Below, piece by piece: positions 22,188 through 33,470 of a DNA stretch of 64,000 bases. Location: the NCBI GenBank assembly GCA_947359465.1, contig OX375883.1, positions 91,940,911 through 92,004,910 of the forward strand, in the 5' to 3' direction. Source of the stretch: Metellina segmentata (Eukaryota; Arthropoda; Arachnida; Araneae; Tetragnathidae). The notes below the pieces were generated by a model, which was not told the origin of the DNA, made no database searches, and was given only the letters and a program-made list of their open reading frames with translations. The translations under genes and the position numbers were made by a program. The first letter of the stretch is position 1. Each line of letters opens with the position of its first letter.

Positions 22188-23323
22188 TAGGGATGTCAAC
22201 TCTCAGAAAAGAACGGGTTTCTTTTTCGACCGGTTATTACTGCCCGGTTTAACCGAATAAAAAAAAAACGGTTTTTAAAATAACCGGAAAAAAAAAACGA
22301 TTTTTAAAAACTTCAGGGTGTTCCTATTTAGTTGTTTTAAAAGATGCTACATGTCGTTAACTGTTTTTATTTATCCCATCACAACTGTCACAAAAATTCA
22401 CCTTATAATTCTAAAATAAACCAAAACTTAACTGTTTAAAAATAAAGGTACGCAAACTAATAAAATAATTTAAACATTAGTTACCTTTAAAAAATTGTTT
22501 TATCTATTCAACCCAATGCCTTTTATTTACTCTACTCATAAATACTCGCTCAGTTATATGCTGGTTTGTTAGTGGACTTCCTGTCATCCGAAACCACAGA
22601 ATTCAGAGCAGATACTAACCTTTCAGATAGCACTGAACTTCCAACAACTGTCAAATACTTAAAAGCTAGCAATACTAATGCAGGCGAACATGTCTTTCTT
22701 TGAGCCAAAAATTCAAGTGGACTACTATCCCTTAACAACAGAAGCTGCTGCAAATATAGTTTGAGCTCATTGGGAAAGTAAGCATCTGCACCCTGCGATT
22801 TTGGAAAAATGGATTTTGTCCAATTTTTGTCATGTGTTGCCCAAAGAAGGCTTTGGTTTGTTGAATCCAAACTCTGGTATTGCTGAAGGAGACGATTTTT
22901 TTTCCCTAATTGATTCAGCCAGTGCGTTAACTCTTTCCTGACTTGGTAAACTGCTTGACTAGCAATTGTGGAAGACAAACAAAGTCGTAATTAAACGTTG
23001 TTGGGTATAAATGTACTTTAGATCATCGGTCATCTCTTTGTTTATACCTCAACGCGCATAGACTAAACAATTCAAAATCAGAGAATGAGAACAAGCTATG
23101 GTCACGGGAATGGTTGAAGAGGGATGTAATCTATGGATCTTGAAAACTCACTTATGAAAAAAGAACCATTTGCATAACATAAACACAGGCCACAAATATA
23201 ATTTTCTTAAATTTTCATGCCGTTTTTTTTTTTTTTTTGCGGTTGTTAGTTTTTAAAATAATTGGTTGACCGAAACGAAAAAACCGACTAATCGCGTTAA
23301 CCGGACGGTTATTGACATTCCCA
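22188..23323 (-). mobile_element. hAT element with perfect 8-bp target duplication
   Basis: The ends TAGGGATGTCAA and TTGACATTCCCA are imperfect inverted repeats, followed inward by AACCG-rich subterminal repeats on both sides. The exact duplication CCTTGATG flanks it (22180-22187 and 23324-23331). It is 1136 bp long and carries only the C-terminal transposase region. Confidence 0.9.
22550..22978 (-). pseudogene. hAT transposase C-terminal fragment, still open
   Basis: The 142 residues include ELKLYLQQLLLL, then SPLEFLAQRK and KYLTVVGSSVLSERLVSA with VVSDDRKS near the end. These correspond to the hAT C-terminal dimerisation region (the family pattern is WW..R...P.L...A..YL.....S...ER.FS....V...R). 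The catalytic part and BED finger are missing. The frame is open, but this is a truncated relic inside the inverted repeats. Confidence 0.82.
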
Positions 23324-23331
23324 CCTTGATG

Positions 23332-23720
23332 ACTAGATATTTTGTGACCAGCAAAATTGGTTAGATTTAGATGGACAAGATATCTTGTCGAAGCCACTTG
23401 AAGGGTTAGCATTACGACAAACGGAAGACTGGGCCATTTATTTTTTGATTGCGTGAATTACGAAGGGCGTGCTTTTAGCATGTCAAGTGCTTTTTAAGAA
23501 GAGGCGGGGCTGATTGCTGCGGTTTGAACGTGGGCGGCTCCAGACCACAGGAACGGCCCTTTTCGAATGTCTGCTATCAATCGGACTTCCCCTGCTCACC
23601 GTCTGCTTTTGATCCATGGGAGGGGTGGTGGGTGGAGTATTATGCCACCACAATTCCAGTTGACTTGTGCCATACGATTATATTGGTTTCCATTCCCTTG
23701 TATAACATCAAAAGGTCCCT
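23332..23720. other. No recognisable feature
   Basis: A GATGGACAAGATATCTTG palindrome-like stretch near 23369 resembles 46430-46460. No gene was seen. Confidence 0.3.
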
Positions 23721-23722
23721 AT

Positions 23723-24009
23723 TAGATGAATAACGGATTAGCAACCGGAAGGTTACTGGTTCGGATCCAACGAAAGACAGTCGTGTACAGGAGGGGGGCT
23801 GGTACACGAGAAATCTGTCGTAGCCTAACATATCCTCCGGTTGGCGTGGATGTTCAGATATTGTGGTGCCATTTCAGGAGCGACCTCGTCATCTGACCGT
23901 GGTTCAAAAGTACGAGGTGTTGTCCTCGGATCTTTTCCCTTTAGGGGATTGATCCCGGACCGTCATCAATAGCCCGTTGTGTTGCTCTACTACAAGGTTA
24001 ATTAAAATT
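23723..24009 (+). mobile_element. SINE-B, truncated head
   Basis: Starts within the head (AACGGATTAGCAACCGG, GGTTCGGATCC), followed by the GTGTACAGG stretch, core and GATCCCGGACCGTCATC tail. Another SINE is inserted at its tail. Confidence 0.8.
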
Positions 24010-24023
24010 ACCTTACCATTTCC

Positions 24024-24352
24024 GCCGACCAACCGGTATAGTGGTTAAGGTGTTAGCCTCTAGATGGGAAGGTTCCTGGTTCGAATCCGGGTCAGTGCGT
24101 GGATGTTTGTAAGCGTATGGCGTAGAGGCGGCTGGTGCACCTTAAATCAGTCGTGGCCGAAAGTCCTCATGTTGGGTTGGCGTGGAAGTTTGGAGAGTGG
24201 GGTGCCAGGTCAGGTGTTGCTTCGTCATCTGACAGTGGTTCAAAATTACGATGTGTTATCCTCGGATCTTTCCCTTAAGGGACTGATCCCGGACCGTCGT
24301 CAATTGCACGTTGTGTTGCTCTAGTACGACGTTAACTGAAATTACCTACCTT
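24024..24352 (+). mobile_element. Full-length SINE-A inserted at a SINE-B tail
   Basis: Complete SINE-A flanked by ACCTTACCATTTCC (24010-24023 and 24353-24366). The duplicated target is the 3' tail of the preceding SINE-B, so this is a nested insertion. Confidence 0.9.
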
Positions 24353-24414
24353 ACCTTACCATTTCCTTGCAACTCGTCTAAAGTACCGAATGGTCCTGTT
24401 GAATGAGTAGCGGT

Positions 24415-24735
24415 AATTCGGTAATTTTTAATTAGCGTCGTACTAAAGCAACACAACGGGCTATTGACGACGTTCCGGGATCAGTCCCTTAAGGGAAAGA
24501 TCCGAGGACAACACCTCGTAATTTTGAACCACAGTCAGATGACGCAGCAACACCTGAGCTGGCACCCCACTCTCCAAACTTCCACACCAACCCAACGTGA
24601 GGACATTCGGCCACAACAGATATAAGGAGGTGCACCAGCCGCCTCTACACCATACGCTTACAAACATCCATGCCCGCACCCGGATTCGAACCCGGAACCT
24701 TCCGATCTAGAGGCTAACACCTTAACCACTATTCG
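24415..24735 (-). mobile_element. SINE-A copy
   Basis: Minus-strand full body with a complete B box (GGGTTCGAATCC), but the 5' terminus is altered near 24730. Confidence 0.85.
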
Positions 24736-24971
24736 TCACCGATTCACTGTCAGATGACGAATAGTAAATAGGTATTATTATATATAGATTTTGGTTGAAC
24801 GGGAAATATAACCTTTTTTCCCTATGTTGTTATGAATAAGATAAATTTTGTAAATATTTGACAGCCGTCCGACTCGACTACTAAATATTTTGGACCACAA
24901 GGCTTTCACCGTAGTCTGTCTGCCAACACATAAAAAGCACATTTGACAACACGCACTTATAATTAATCTTA

Positions 24972-25062
24972 GCCAAACAGTTATTTGAACTTTGCCAAAC
25001 AGTTATTTGAACTTTGCCAAACAGTTATTTGAACTTTGCCAAACAGTTATTTGAACAGCTAT
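24972..25062 (+). repeat. 22-bp minisatellite, about four units
   Basis: TTTGCCAAACAGTTATTTG units are nearly identical. Confidence 0.9.
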
Positions 25063-25109
25063 CTTCACATCAGCAATAAATAAAACAATGGGTTTTGATA
25101 TTGGCACAG

Positions 25110-25400
25110 AATCACAACCAAGAAGGAAATGAGAACACTATCTCCACAGAACAAAAAGTAATTGTTCAAACAAAACCGAGCTCCATATGCAGGACAAAGC
25201 GGCCAAATCCCATCAACCGAAAGTGAAACCTCCTAATACTATCAAAATGATAGCTGCTGGTAGTTTTTATGACAATCAAAGGACACGTTTAGTGGAAGTT
25301 TATATAGAAGAATAGTGGAATATATAGTGGTTTATATAGAAGAAGTATAGTGGGCAGAGAGAGAGAGAGAGAGAGAAAAGTATTCGACCAATTCACGTTT
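25110..25400. repeat. Repeat C fragment and (GA)n run
   Basis: 25110-25280 resembles 29170-29370 and the end of repeat C (CACTATC/TAAAA-type block). A (GA)n run lies at 25357-25376. Confidence 0.45.
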
Positions 25401-25424
25401 TCATGGTTAATTTTATAAGTAATT

Positions 25425-25525
25425 TTTAAATTAACGTCGTACTAGAGCTACACAATGGGCTATTGACGACGGTCCGGGATCATTCCCTTAAGGGAAAGAT
25501 CCGAGGAGGATCCCTTAAGGGAAAC
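25425..25525 (-). mobile_element. SINE-A tail fragment
   Basis: Tail and about 80 bp of body on the minus strand; truncated at the CCTTAAGG site, which occurs twice. Confidence 0.75.
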
Positions 25526-25651
25526 ACGTAGGTAATTTCATATGAGGTATACAGGTAAAAATGACTTTGAAATCTTTTACTACGTAAATGCTCTGTTGCT
25601 TTAGTTTAATATCCCATCGACATAAAAGACCCTATTGTGCTGCAGTAGAAT

Positions 25652-25967
25652 GTCGTAGCCAACCAACCGATCTGGTGGTTAAGGTGTTAGCCTCTAGATC
25701 GGAAGGTTCCTGGTTCGATTCCGGGTCAGTGCGTGTATGTTTGTAAGCGTATGGTGTAGAGGCCGGCTGGTGCACCTTAAATCTGTCGTGGCCGAAATTC
25801 CTCACGTTGGGCTAGTGTAGAAGTTTATAGAGTGGAGTGCCAGCTCAGATGTTGCCTCGTCATATGGCCGTATTTCAAAATTACTTGGTGTTGTCCTCGG
25901 ATCTTGTCCTTAAGAGAATTGATCCCGGACCGTAGTCAATAGCCAGTGGTGTTGCTCTAGTACAGTG
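25652..25967 (+). mobile_element. SINE-A copy, diverged
   Basis: Full-length plus-strand copy with GGTGGTTAAGG and GGTTCGATTCC boxes. Confidence 0.85.
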
Positions 25968-26024
25968 GTTCCCAAACTTATTATGTCCATGGACCCTTCT
26001 TATAGTAAAATCTTTACCATGAAC

Positions 26025-26185
26025 ACCCAAGCGTATGGTGTAGAGGCCGGCTAGTGCACATTAAATCTATCGTGGCCGAAAGTCCTCGTGTTGGGTTGGT
26101 GTGGAAGTTTGGAGAGTGGGGTGCCAATTCAGGTGTTCCTCATCACCTGACCGTGGTGCAACATGTTAATTAAATTACCTTACCT
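26025..26185 (+). mobile_element. SINE-A body fragment
   Basis: Begins GCGTATGGTGTAGAGGCCGG and stops after ACCTGACCGTGG, with a short tail AATTAAATTACC. Confidence 0.75.
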
Positions 26186-26324
26186 TCTTAAATTCATGAA
26201 AATAGTAAAAGTAGTAGTGGCTGGTAACAAGTAGTTCGTTTTCACGATTCTTGAATCGATCGGTTTTAGTTTTCGTACTCTTTGGATGCTCGCAAGACTA
26301 TTCAGACTCGGAATACTTTGGCCA

Positions 26325-26628
26325 AAGTAAACATTTAATTAATCTCGCACTGGAGCAAAACAATGGGCTAGTGGCGACGGTCCGGGGTCAACCCCCGAAG
26401 GGAAAGACTACAAAACGACATTTTAATCACGGTCAGATGTCAAGGTCCTATCTCAGCAGGCATCCAATTCTCTAAACTACCACTCCATGCCAACTTTATG
26501 ACACTTCAGGCCACGACAAATTTACAGTGTATCAGACCCCTTTGAACATTTTTCTCTTTGGTTGGATTCGAACTTGCAACCCTCCGGTTTCTAGGGCGCT
26601 ACACTTCCAACCTAGAGCTACCGAGTCC
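26325..26628 (-). mobile_element. SINE-B copy, complete
   Basis: The tail at the left (TTAATTAATCTCGCACTGG) runs through the body to a complete B-type tRNA head on the right (minus strand: GGTAGCTCTAGGTTGG, GTTCGAATCC). Confidence 0.8.
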
Positions 26629-26950
26629 CCACTCATGCCCAAGAGACTCCCATTCTTCGTTGACCCCTGATGAGGTGAAAACCCTAAACCATAAGAATTG
26701 ACTTTGAAAAGAACCCCTTTTACAATCTGAACCAAAGAAACGAGAATGTTAATCTCCTTTCGCGTCACCAGTAAAAAGGCAGTGGACTTCAGTAATAGGA
26801 AAAACAATCACAATTACGAACGGAAAGTAGAACATTATTCCCTCAGAACAAAAAAAAAAAGATTCCATATATGAAACAAAGCACAAAAACAAACCCCCAG
26901 ACACTGTTAAAAAGACATTATGATGTGATGATAGTTTCTTACATTAATCT
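26629..26950 (-). repeat. Repeat C, copy 2
   Basis: Near-identical to 12530-12830 (for example GTCACCAGTAAAAAGGCAG). It directly adjoins the head of a SINE-B, as the head fragment does in copy 1, so the pair moved or duplicated together. Confidence 0.75.
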
Positions 26951-26974
26951 GTGGTTAATGTAGGTTTTATACAA

Positions 26975-27000
26975 GCCGAATCACCCTTTGCTCGGGTTGA
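26975..27000 (-). mobile_element. Helitron-like 3' end fragment
   Basis: AGCCGAATCACCCTTTGCTC and CGGGTTG resemble the AATAACCCGGCGTTGCTCGG ends seen elsewhere. Confidence 0.35.
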
Positions 27001-27107
27001 ATTAATATATTAAATATATTAACAGTTTATTTTTTCATCAGTCAAATAGTCATTAACTATTTATATCGTGGGAAGAAATAAAAAGTAAATTCAAGTATAA
27101 ATAGTCA

Positions 27108-27236
27108 CCTGACCGTGGTTCAAAATTACGAGGTGTTGTCCTCGGATCTTTCCCTTAAGGGACTGATCCCGGACCGTCGTCAATAGCCCGTTGTGTTGCT
27201 CTAGTACGACGTTAACAAAAAATTACCAATTACCAA
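27108..27236 (+). mobile_element. SINE-A 3' fragment
   Basis: Begins ACCTGACCGTGGTTC and runs to the TACGACGTTAAC tail. Confidence 0.8.
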
Positions 27237-27483
27237 ATATGAAAACAAGTATCAAAAAGTCACGATCACGTGGTGAAGTTACACATGCTAATCGGTAAGT
27301 ATTAAAATTAGGTGAAGCAACTCTTAAACCTACCCCTAGCCTTAAACCTTTCCCTGGATACATGTTGTCAGCTAAAACAGCCTATTTTAATGATGATTTT
27401 CTCGATGGATGAAACATTTACTGTGTATCTCCAAATATATCGGTCCATAACTTCTATGTAGTCAGTTCTCTCATAAGGAAATG

Positions 27484-27795
27484 TGGGGGTAGCCCAGTTG
27501 GCAGAGTAACGGATTAGCAACCGGAGGTTTGCGAGTTCGAAGCCAACCAAAGACCGTCGTGTACAAAGGGGGTTGGTACACGTTAAATCTGTCATGGTCT
27601 CAAATGTCCTCACGTTAGCGTGCGGTAGAAGTTTGGGGAGTGGAGTGCCAGCTCAGGTGCGACCTCGTCATCTGATTGTGGCTCAAAATTACGTGGTGTT
27701 GTTCTTGGATCTTTCCCTTGGGGATCGATCTTGGACCATCGTTAATCACCCGTTGTGTTTCTCCAATACGACGTAAATTAAAATACCAGCCTACC
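27484..27795 (+). mobile_element. SINE-B, reference copy
   Basis: The head GGTAGCCCAGTTGG and GAGTTCGAAGCC gives Pol III A and B boxes. The body runs GACCGTCGTGTACAAAGG, core ACACGTTAAATCTG and a tail like that of SINE-A. This is the clearest SINE-B in the window. Confidence 0.85.
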
Positions 27796-29128
27796 TTCCA
27801 AATAAAGAGCAAAACTACCACCATAAGAATGAACTATAAATAAAACCCGCCCTTAAATTAAATCATCTCTATTAAATCTACCTAATGCAGTGCTAAACTA
27901 CCTATTAGAATAATCAAAATTTTAACCTACCTACCTAATGAAGTGAAAAACTACGACCATCAGAATAAACTTAAAATAAAACCCCCCCTTAAATAAAATC
28001 TTATCTCTATCAAATCTACCTAATGAAGTGCTAAACTACCACCACAAGAACAAACTTAAAATAAAACCCGCTCTTAAATTAAATTTTATTTCTATTAAAT
28101 CTACCTAATGTGAAATGCTAAACCCCCCCCCCTACCTCTCTTTAAGAACAATTAAAATACCAACCTACCTACCAAAGGAAGCGTAAAAATGCCACCATAA
28201 AAATAAACTTTAAATAAAACCTGCCCTAAAATTATATCTTATTTCTATTAACTGTACCAAATGAAGAGCAAAACTACCACCATCAGAATAAACTCAAATA
28301 AAACCCGCTCTTAAATTAAATCTCATCTTTATCAAATATACCTAATGAAGTGCTAAACTACCACCATAAGAATAATCAAAATACCAACCTGCCTACCTAA
28401 TGAAATATAAAACGACCACTATAAGAACAATTAAATTACCAACCTACTGACCAAATGAAGAGCAAAACTACCACCGTAAGAATAAACTTAAAATAAAATC
28501 CCGCTCTTAAATTAAATTTTATTTCTATTAAATCTACCTAATGAAGTGCTAAACTACCTATAAGAACAATTACATACCAACCTACGTACCAAATGAAGTT
28601 TAAATAAAACCCGCCCTTAAATTAAATCATCTCTATTAAATCTACCTAATGAAGTGCTAAACTACCACAATAAGAACAATTAAAATACCAACCAACCAAC
28701 CTACCAAATGAAGTTTAAATAAAACCCACCCTTAAATTAAATCATCTTTATTAAATCTACCTAATGAATTGTAAACCCCCCCCCCCTACCACTCTATAAG
28801 AACAATTAAAATACCAACCTACCTACCAAATGATGTTTAAATAAAACCTACCCTTAAATTAAATCATCTCTATTAAATCTACCTAATAAAGTGCTAAACT
28901 ACCACAATAAGAACAATTAAAATACCAACCAACCCCAACCTACCAAATGAAGTTTAAATAAAACCCACCCTTAAATTAAATCATCTCTATTAAATCTACC
29001 TAATGAAGTGCAAAACTACCCCCCCACTCTCTCTATAAGAACAATTAAAATACCAACCTACCTACCAAATGAAGTACATAACTACCACCATAAGAATAAA
29101 AATAAAACCGCCCTTAAATTAAATCCAA
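27796..29128 (+). repeat. Diverged tandem repeat, units about 85-140 bp
   Basis: CTACCTAATGAAGTGCTAAA followed by CTACCACCATAAGAA and ATAAAACCCGCCCTTAAA recurs at least nine times with deletions and C-runs. It has no open frames of interest. Confidence 0.85.
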
Positions 29129-29139
29129 ACAAACGATAA

Positions 29140-29375
29140 ATTTAACCTCTTCTCGCATCATCAACAAGCAAAACAATGGACTCGAAAAATGAGAACAAAA
29201 TCACCTCAAAGAGGGAAAGAGATAACGCCGTTCCCACAACAACAACAACAAAAAGAGAACAAAACAAAGCCTTCCAAGTACGAAACAAAGCGGCGAGATC
29301 ACACCAACCGAAAACGAAACCCCCAGACACTATCAAAGAACCCCATCGCCAGTTATCAATCGTTAAGACCAGATG
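29140..29375 (+). repeat. Repeat C-related segment
   Basis: AAAACAATGGACTCG and CCCCCAGACACTATCAAA are shared with repeat C and with 25110-25280 and 53570-53600. The overlapping plus-strand frames (84-86 residues) are low-complexity. Confidence 0.45.
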
Positions 29376-29419
29376 GAAACGAGAATCCACTATTCCTCTG
29401 CTGTGGCTTTTTTTTCTCT

Positions 29420-29770
29420 CCTTGCCACACACATAGGGCATAAATTGAAAATGAAGCTCTGACTCCACCTCTGTGAGCGATCGTCGGAGAGCGAACTGGG
29501 TGGTCCCGCAGGGGGGCACCGTTTGGCACGCGCCCTCCCGCTAGCTGCCGCGAAGCCAACTGGTTTGGGATGTATAAAAAAAAAACGATAACAGCAGCGA
29601 CGAAAAGTCCTCGCCAAGTTGGCGGTCGCCAAGAGAGTTGGTGCGGATGATTGACATAAGTGGCGGAGATTTGCCATTCATCAAAGGGGATTATTGATGG
29701 TGTCGGTGGATTTCTGTTCAGATAATCGTTGATCCGATGTGGTTTTGGAGGCGGTGGGTGTTTATTTATG
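29420..29770. other. GC-rich unique island with a TATA-like box
   Basis: Markedly more GC than the flanks. GCTAGCTGCCGCGAAGCC is followed by TATAAAAAA at about 29572. A 187-residue minus-strand open frame (29356-29919) spans it, but its Pro/His/Arg-rich sequence matches no family I know and runs into a repeat. It could be a promoter, an exon or chance. Confidence 0.3.
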
Positions 29771-29774
29771 TGTT

Positions 29775-30130
29775 CTCGGGGTTCTTCAGGCGGTAGGCTT
29801 ATCTCAGTGGGACTCCTGGTAATCGGTTCGTGCTGGTTTTGTTTAGGTTTTAGGACCAAAATCTTAGGATAGTGAGACTCTCTTGAGCTTATGCAAATAC
29901 TGCTAAACCTTGTACCCACATCGAAATGTTCCGGGAAATGTACTAGTGTACACTTACTGAAGGATGCTACGAGGATACCCAGGTTTATTTCAGGACGGTG
30001 TTGTGCTGATTTTATTTTAGTTCGAGACCCACAACACCCTTGGGGTTGTGAAACCTTAACTAAGGGAAACTCTCATGAGCTCATGGAAACTTTAAGGGAG
30101 ACCGGCATCCTTCATTGGACTCCGTGTTAA
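29775..30130 (+). repeat. Repeat H, two units
   Basis: CTTATCTCAGTG then GTGCTG(G/A)TTTT(G/A)TTT and CTCATGAGCTCATGGAAA blocks recur at about 29780-29945 and 29975-30110, with a third unit at 30605-30800. Confidence 0.6.
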
Positions 30131-30257
30131 ATAGGCCTCTCTTGGGTACATTTTTCTCAAAAGCCATCCAATATTTTTTTACAAAACTTTTATCAGTTGC
30201 TTATTACAACCTTATATACGTTTTAAAGCGAAACCTTTTATTTATATTTAAATTTTA

Positions 30258-30477
30258 GCCGACCAACCGGTCTAGTGGTCAAGGTGTTGGCCTCTGGATC
30301 GGAGGGTTCCTGGTTCGAATCCGGGGTTAGGGCATGGATGTAAATTGTGCTGTCCTTTGTTAGGGACAATGATGGTCCACCCACTGGGTGCCCCTTCACA
30401 AGTGACCATCACTTCTGCCCTTGTATAAGGCTAAAATGACATCGGTCAACTCTGTACTTTGTATTGTATTGTATTGG
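30258..30477 (+). mobile_element. SINE-D, reference copy
   Basis: Has the SINE-A type head (GCCGACCAACCGGTCTAGTGG, GGTTCGAATCC) joined to another body (GATGGTCCACCCACTGG, CAAGTGACCATCACTTC) and a TATTG repeat tail. Other copies are at 55320 and 61350. Confidence 0.8.
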
Positions 30478-30604
30478 TGTTTGTCTTCGCAATTGTACTG
30501 CCTTGCCATTGGAAATTTAAAAAAAATATTAAAATTTCACGAAAATTTACAAATTTTTAGTATACAGTTCATAATTTTATCAAAAAAAAAATGCTGTGGA
30601 TGTT

Positions 30605-30800
30605 GCCTACTCTTGGGGTTCTTCAAGCCGTCGGTTTATCTCAGTGTCTCTTTGTAATCTGTTCGTGATGGGGTTGTGCTGGTTTTATTTTGGCTTGGAG
30701 GTCCATGACACCCTTTTGGGGTTGTGATAACATGGTTCTCACGAGCTCATGGAAGCATTAATCCGCGTAGTCACACCGAAATGTGTCAGGAAAAGTTTCA
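30605..30800 (+). repeat. Repeat H, third unit
   Basis: TTCTTCAAGCCGTCGGTTTATC to CATGGAAGC matches the units at 29780 and 29975. Confidence 0.6.
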
Positions 30801-30804
30801 GGTA

Positions 30805-31363
30805 CACTACATGGACAAATGTATTTGGACACAGCAGAAATTAGGAGGAGGATCCATTTTAGGGTGAGATTGATTTCCCTGGTTAGTACTCGGCCCATTG
30901 CTTTAAGTATCTGGTACCATGAAGTCTGACGTGTACCTCGACGTTCTGGATCATTCGGCCTTGCCTACACTATGACAATACTACGGCGATGATGGTTGTT
31001 TCTTCCAACAGGATCGAGCTTCATGTCTTACTGCAAGACATGTGCTGGACTTTCCTGAAAATGAGGCGAATTTGCTTGACTGGCCTGTTTAGAGCCCCGA
31101 TCTCAATCCGATCGAGCACTTATAAGACAAACTGGAGCGAAGAGTACAACACCGCTACGCACGCCCATCTTCACAACAATCTCTTCTCAAAGTCTTGCAA
31201 GAGACAAGGCAAGTTATTCCTGCCCAAACTTAGAGAGAACTTGTGGAAAGTATGCCTCGACGTGTTGCTGGTGTAATACAAGCAAAATAAAGGCGGACCC
31301 GTTACTAAATAGCTGAATTTTTCTGAACACATGCAGTGTCCAAATACTTTTGTCCGTATAGTG
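30805..31363 (+). mobile_element. Tc1/mariner element, deleted, TA target
   Basis: Starts CACTACATGGACAAATGTAT and ends with its imperfect complement, flanked by TA at 30803-30804 and 31364-31365. Only 559 bp long, with transposase C-terminal remains. Confidence 0.88.
30990..31290 (+). pseudogene. Tc1-like transposase C-terminal remnant
   Basis: One frame reads FQQDRASCLTARHV, then DWP, SPDLNPIEHL and DKLERRV, the second and third catalytic regions of Tc1-type DDE transposases. Internal stops in that frame (for example between WP and SPDL) and loss of the N-terminal half show it is dead. Confidence 0.82.
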
Positions 31364-31369
31364 TATACA

Positions 31370-32030
31370 TTTCCTAACAGATGCTTCGGAAATACAATCA
31401 TCTCACTACTCCGTCTCCCCCCCCCTAAAAATAAGATTTTCTGTACCAATGTGACTTGTGGATGCTTATATTCTATTGAAATCAGCTTGAATCCAAATAT
31501 AAAATCAAATCACGTTTGAAGGTTTCATTTGTGTGTGCATAAGAGACAAATAAGGATTGTGTTTGCGAAATCAAAAATTTTTTTAAACACAAAAATCTAA
31601 AATTGAGAGAACAAAATCTTCTTGATACCATATTTACACGAACTTGGAATTTCCAAGCACTTAACTGCATTAACCTGTCTTCATGAATTTGGCTTCAAAC
31701 GAACTTTCATTTTAATCAGTCAATAATGCCTCAAGATTGATACCATGCTTGAGAAACACAAGTTTCATACAGTTGTGGATTATTGGCAGCAGAGCAATAA
31801 TGATGTAAACGGGAATGCCGAGATTCCATAAAAACAAAAAAGTATTCCGTCCTAGCTTTGGACTATTTGGTTTTGTTTTTGCTACTACTTTTCTACGAGT
31901 CAAAGGAACGTAAGGTCTAAGGATGTTTAGAGATATGTTCACATGGTCAATTGTTAAATATTTTGTGGAATTTGGGGATAACAAAACCTGAAACGTTTTC
32001 GTTGCAGGCTACAGTTTATTTAAAAATAAG
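31370..32030. other. Mostly unrecognised DNA
   Basis: A block around 31665-31760 (ACCTGTCTTCATGA, TTCAAACGAACT) resembles 34865-34930. No coding signal. Confidence 0.3.
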
Positions 32031-32035
32031 ACTTA

Positions 32036-32968
32036 CGGCGGTATTCACAAGTTTCGAGGATCAGTTGATCCGCGGATTAGATTTAAATCGCGGATCATCT
32101 AGAATCATATCCTCAAACGGCGGGTTAAGTGATCCACGGATTAAAATGATACGCTCATTGTGATTGGCTACTACCTTCACCTCACGATCACGTGATATTG
32201 TTTATATTTATTACGACGCCCGAATCTGCATTCATACTGATCAAGCACGTACTTCGCCGCAGAATTGAAGTAAAGTTGTGATTGTAATAGAACGCATACG
32301 CTTTTTAATCTGGGTTTTGGAGAAAAAAAAATGCAAAGGTATTTAATTTCAAATTGGATTTTTATGAAAACCTGAATTTTTCAACAAAAATTGTACACGA
32401 TGCCTTGACAAATCTATGTAGTCCGATTATTTTTGTACTTCTCCGTATGGGTTTGTGCTGGTGTAAAGTGAAGTAACTTGCATTGTCAATTTACTTTCAT
32501 TTTCGTAATAAATCAACAAAATAATTTTTTATTTCACGACGAATTTGCATCTACCATGGTCATATTCTACCGTTCACTTTCTCATTGGGTTCTATACTGA
32601 CGAGCCAGTATATAGTTCGAACCAGGACACATCTGGGCATATCTATTTTATAGAAAAAGTAATCATGTTCTTTTTCCGATTCATATAAGTTCAGTTGAAT
32701 GCACGTCGTCGCAAGAATACTGTAATTTAGCACAGAATGAAGTATGTCGTCCATTTTCTTTTGTTTATATATCTCGCTTCCTTCAAAAAAGATAGTACTG
32801 CGCATGCGTAACACTCAACCGAGAATTAATCCGACTATTTCGATGGATCAAAATGTAACACTGAAACAGCGGTTTAAGCCACGGATCAGGCATTGTGAAT
32901 ACGGATTTTTCAATGACCCGGGGACTATCGTTGATCCGCGTGTTAATTTGGATTTGTGAATACGGTTG
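32036..32968. mobile_element. PIF/Harbinger-like MITE with TTA target
   Basis: GGTATTCACAA near the left end and TTGTGAATAC near the right are inverted. Subterminal GATCCGCGG / GATCCGCGT repeats lie inside both ends. TTA flanks both sides (32033-32035, 32969-32971). 933 bp long, with no transposase. Confidence 0.7.
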
Positions 32969-33470
32969 TTAGACTGATCTCATATGACTTATGGAATTGG
33001 TTTACATTCTATAGAAATTAGTGTAAATCTACCTATATAAGAAAGGATGTGCGTGTGTATTCTCTTTACAAATCTACACCGTTTGACGAATCCACGCCAA
33101 ATTTGGTACACTTATACTAGTAAACACTGCGGAAAACATAGGCTTTTACTTTCCTGTCTTCAAACCAATCTATAGCACTTACTACCCTGAAAATTGGCAC
33201 ATGGGTAGTCCTAATAGTGCTCCTTGAAGACCTAATTTTAAAATGTAAAGTTTGTTTTCTTGTAGTAAATGAATATTGACAAGGAAACACGTTCTACAGG
33301 AAACTTAACGGATTAAAATTCATTTCTAAATTGGCTAATTCCATGCAAAAGTACACCATAACACAGAATTTTGAAATTAGATTTCCATTCATTTTTTCTA
33401 AAAAATTATGTACTTAATATAGGTCAAACTTTTGTATTCAAAAGTGGACACAAAGTTTATGTTTTAGAAT

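Noticed and set aside
29142..29519. 125-codon minus-strand and 84-86-codon plus-strand frames
   Set aside because: Overlap repeat C-related low-complexity sequence and contradict one another; no domain seen.
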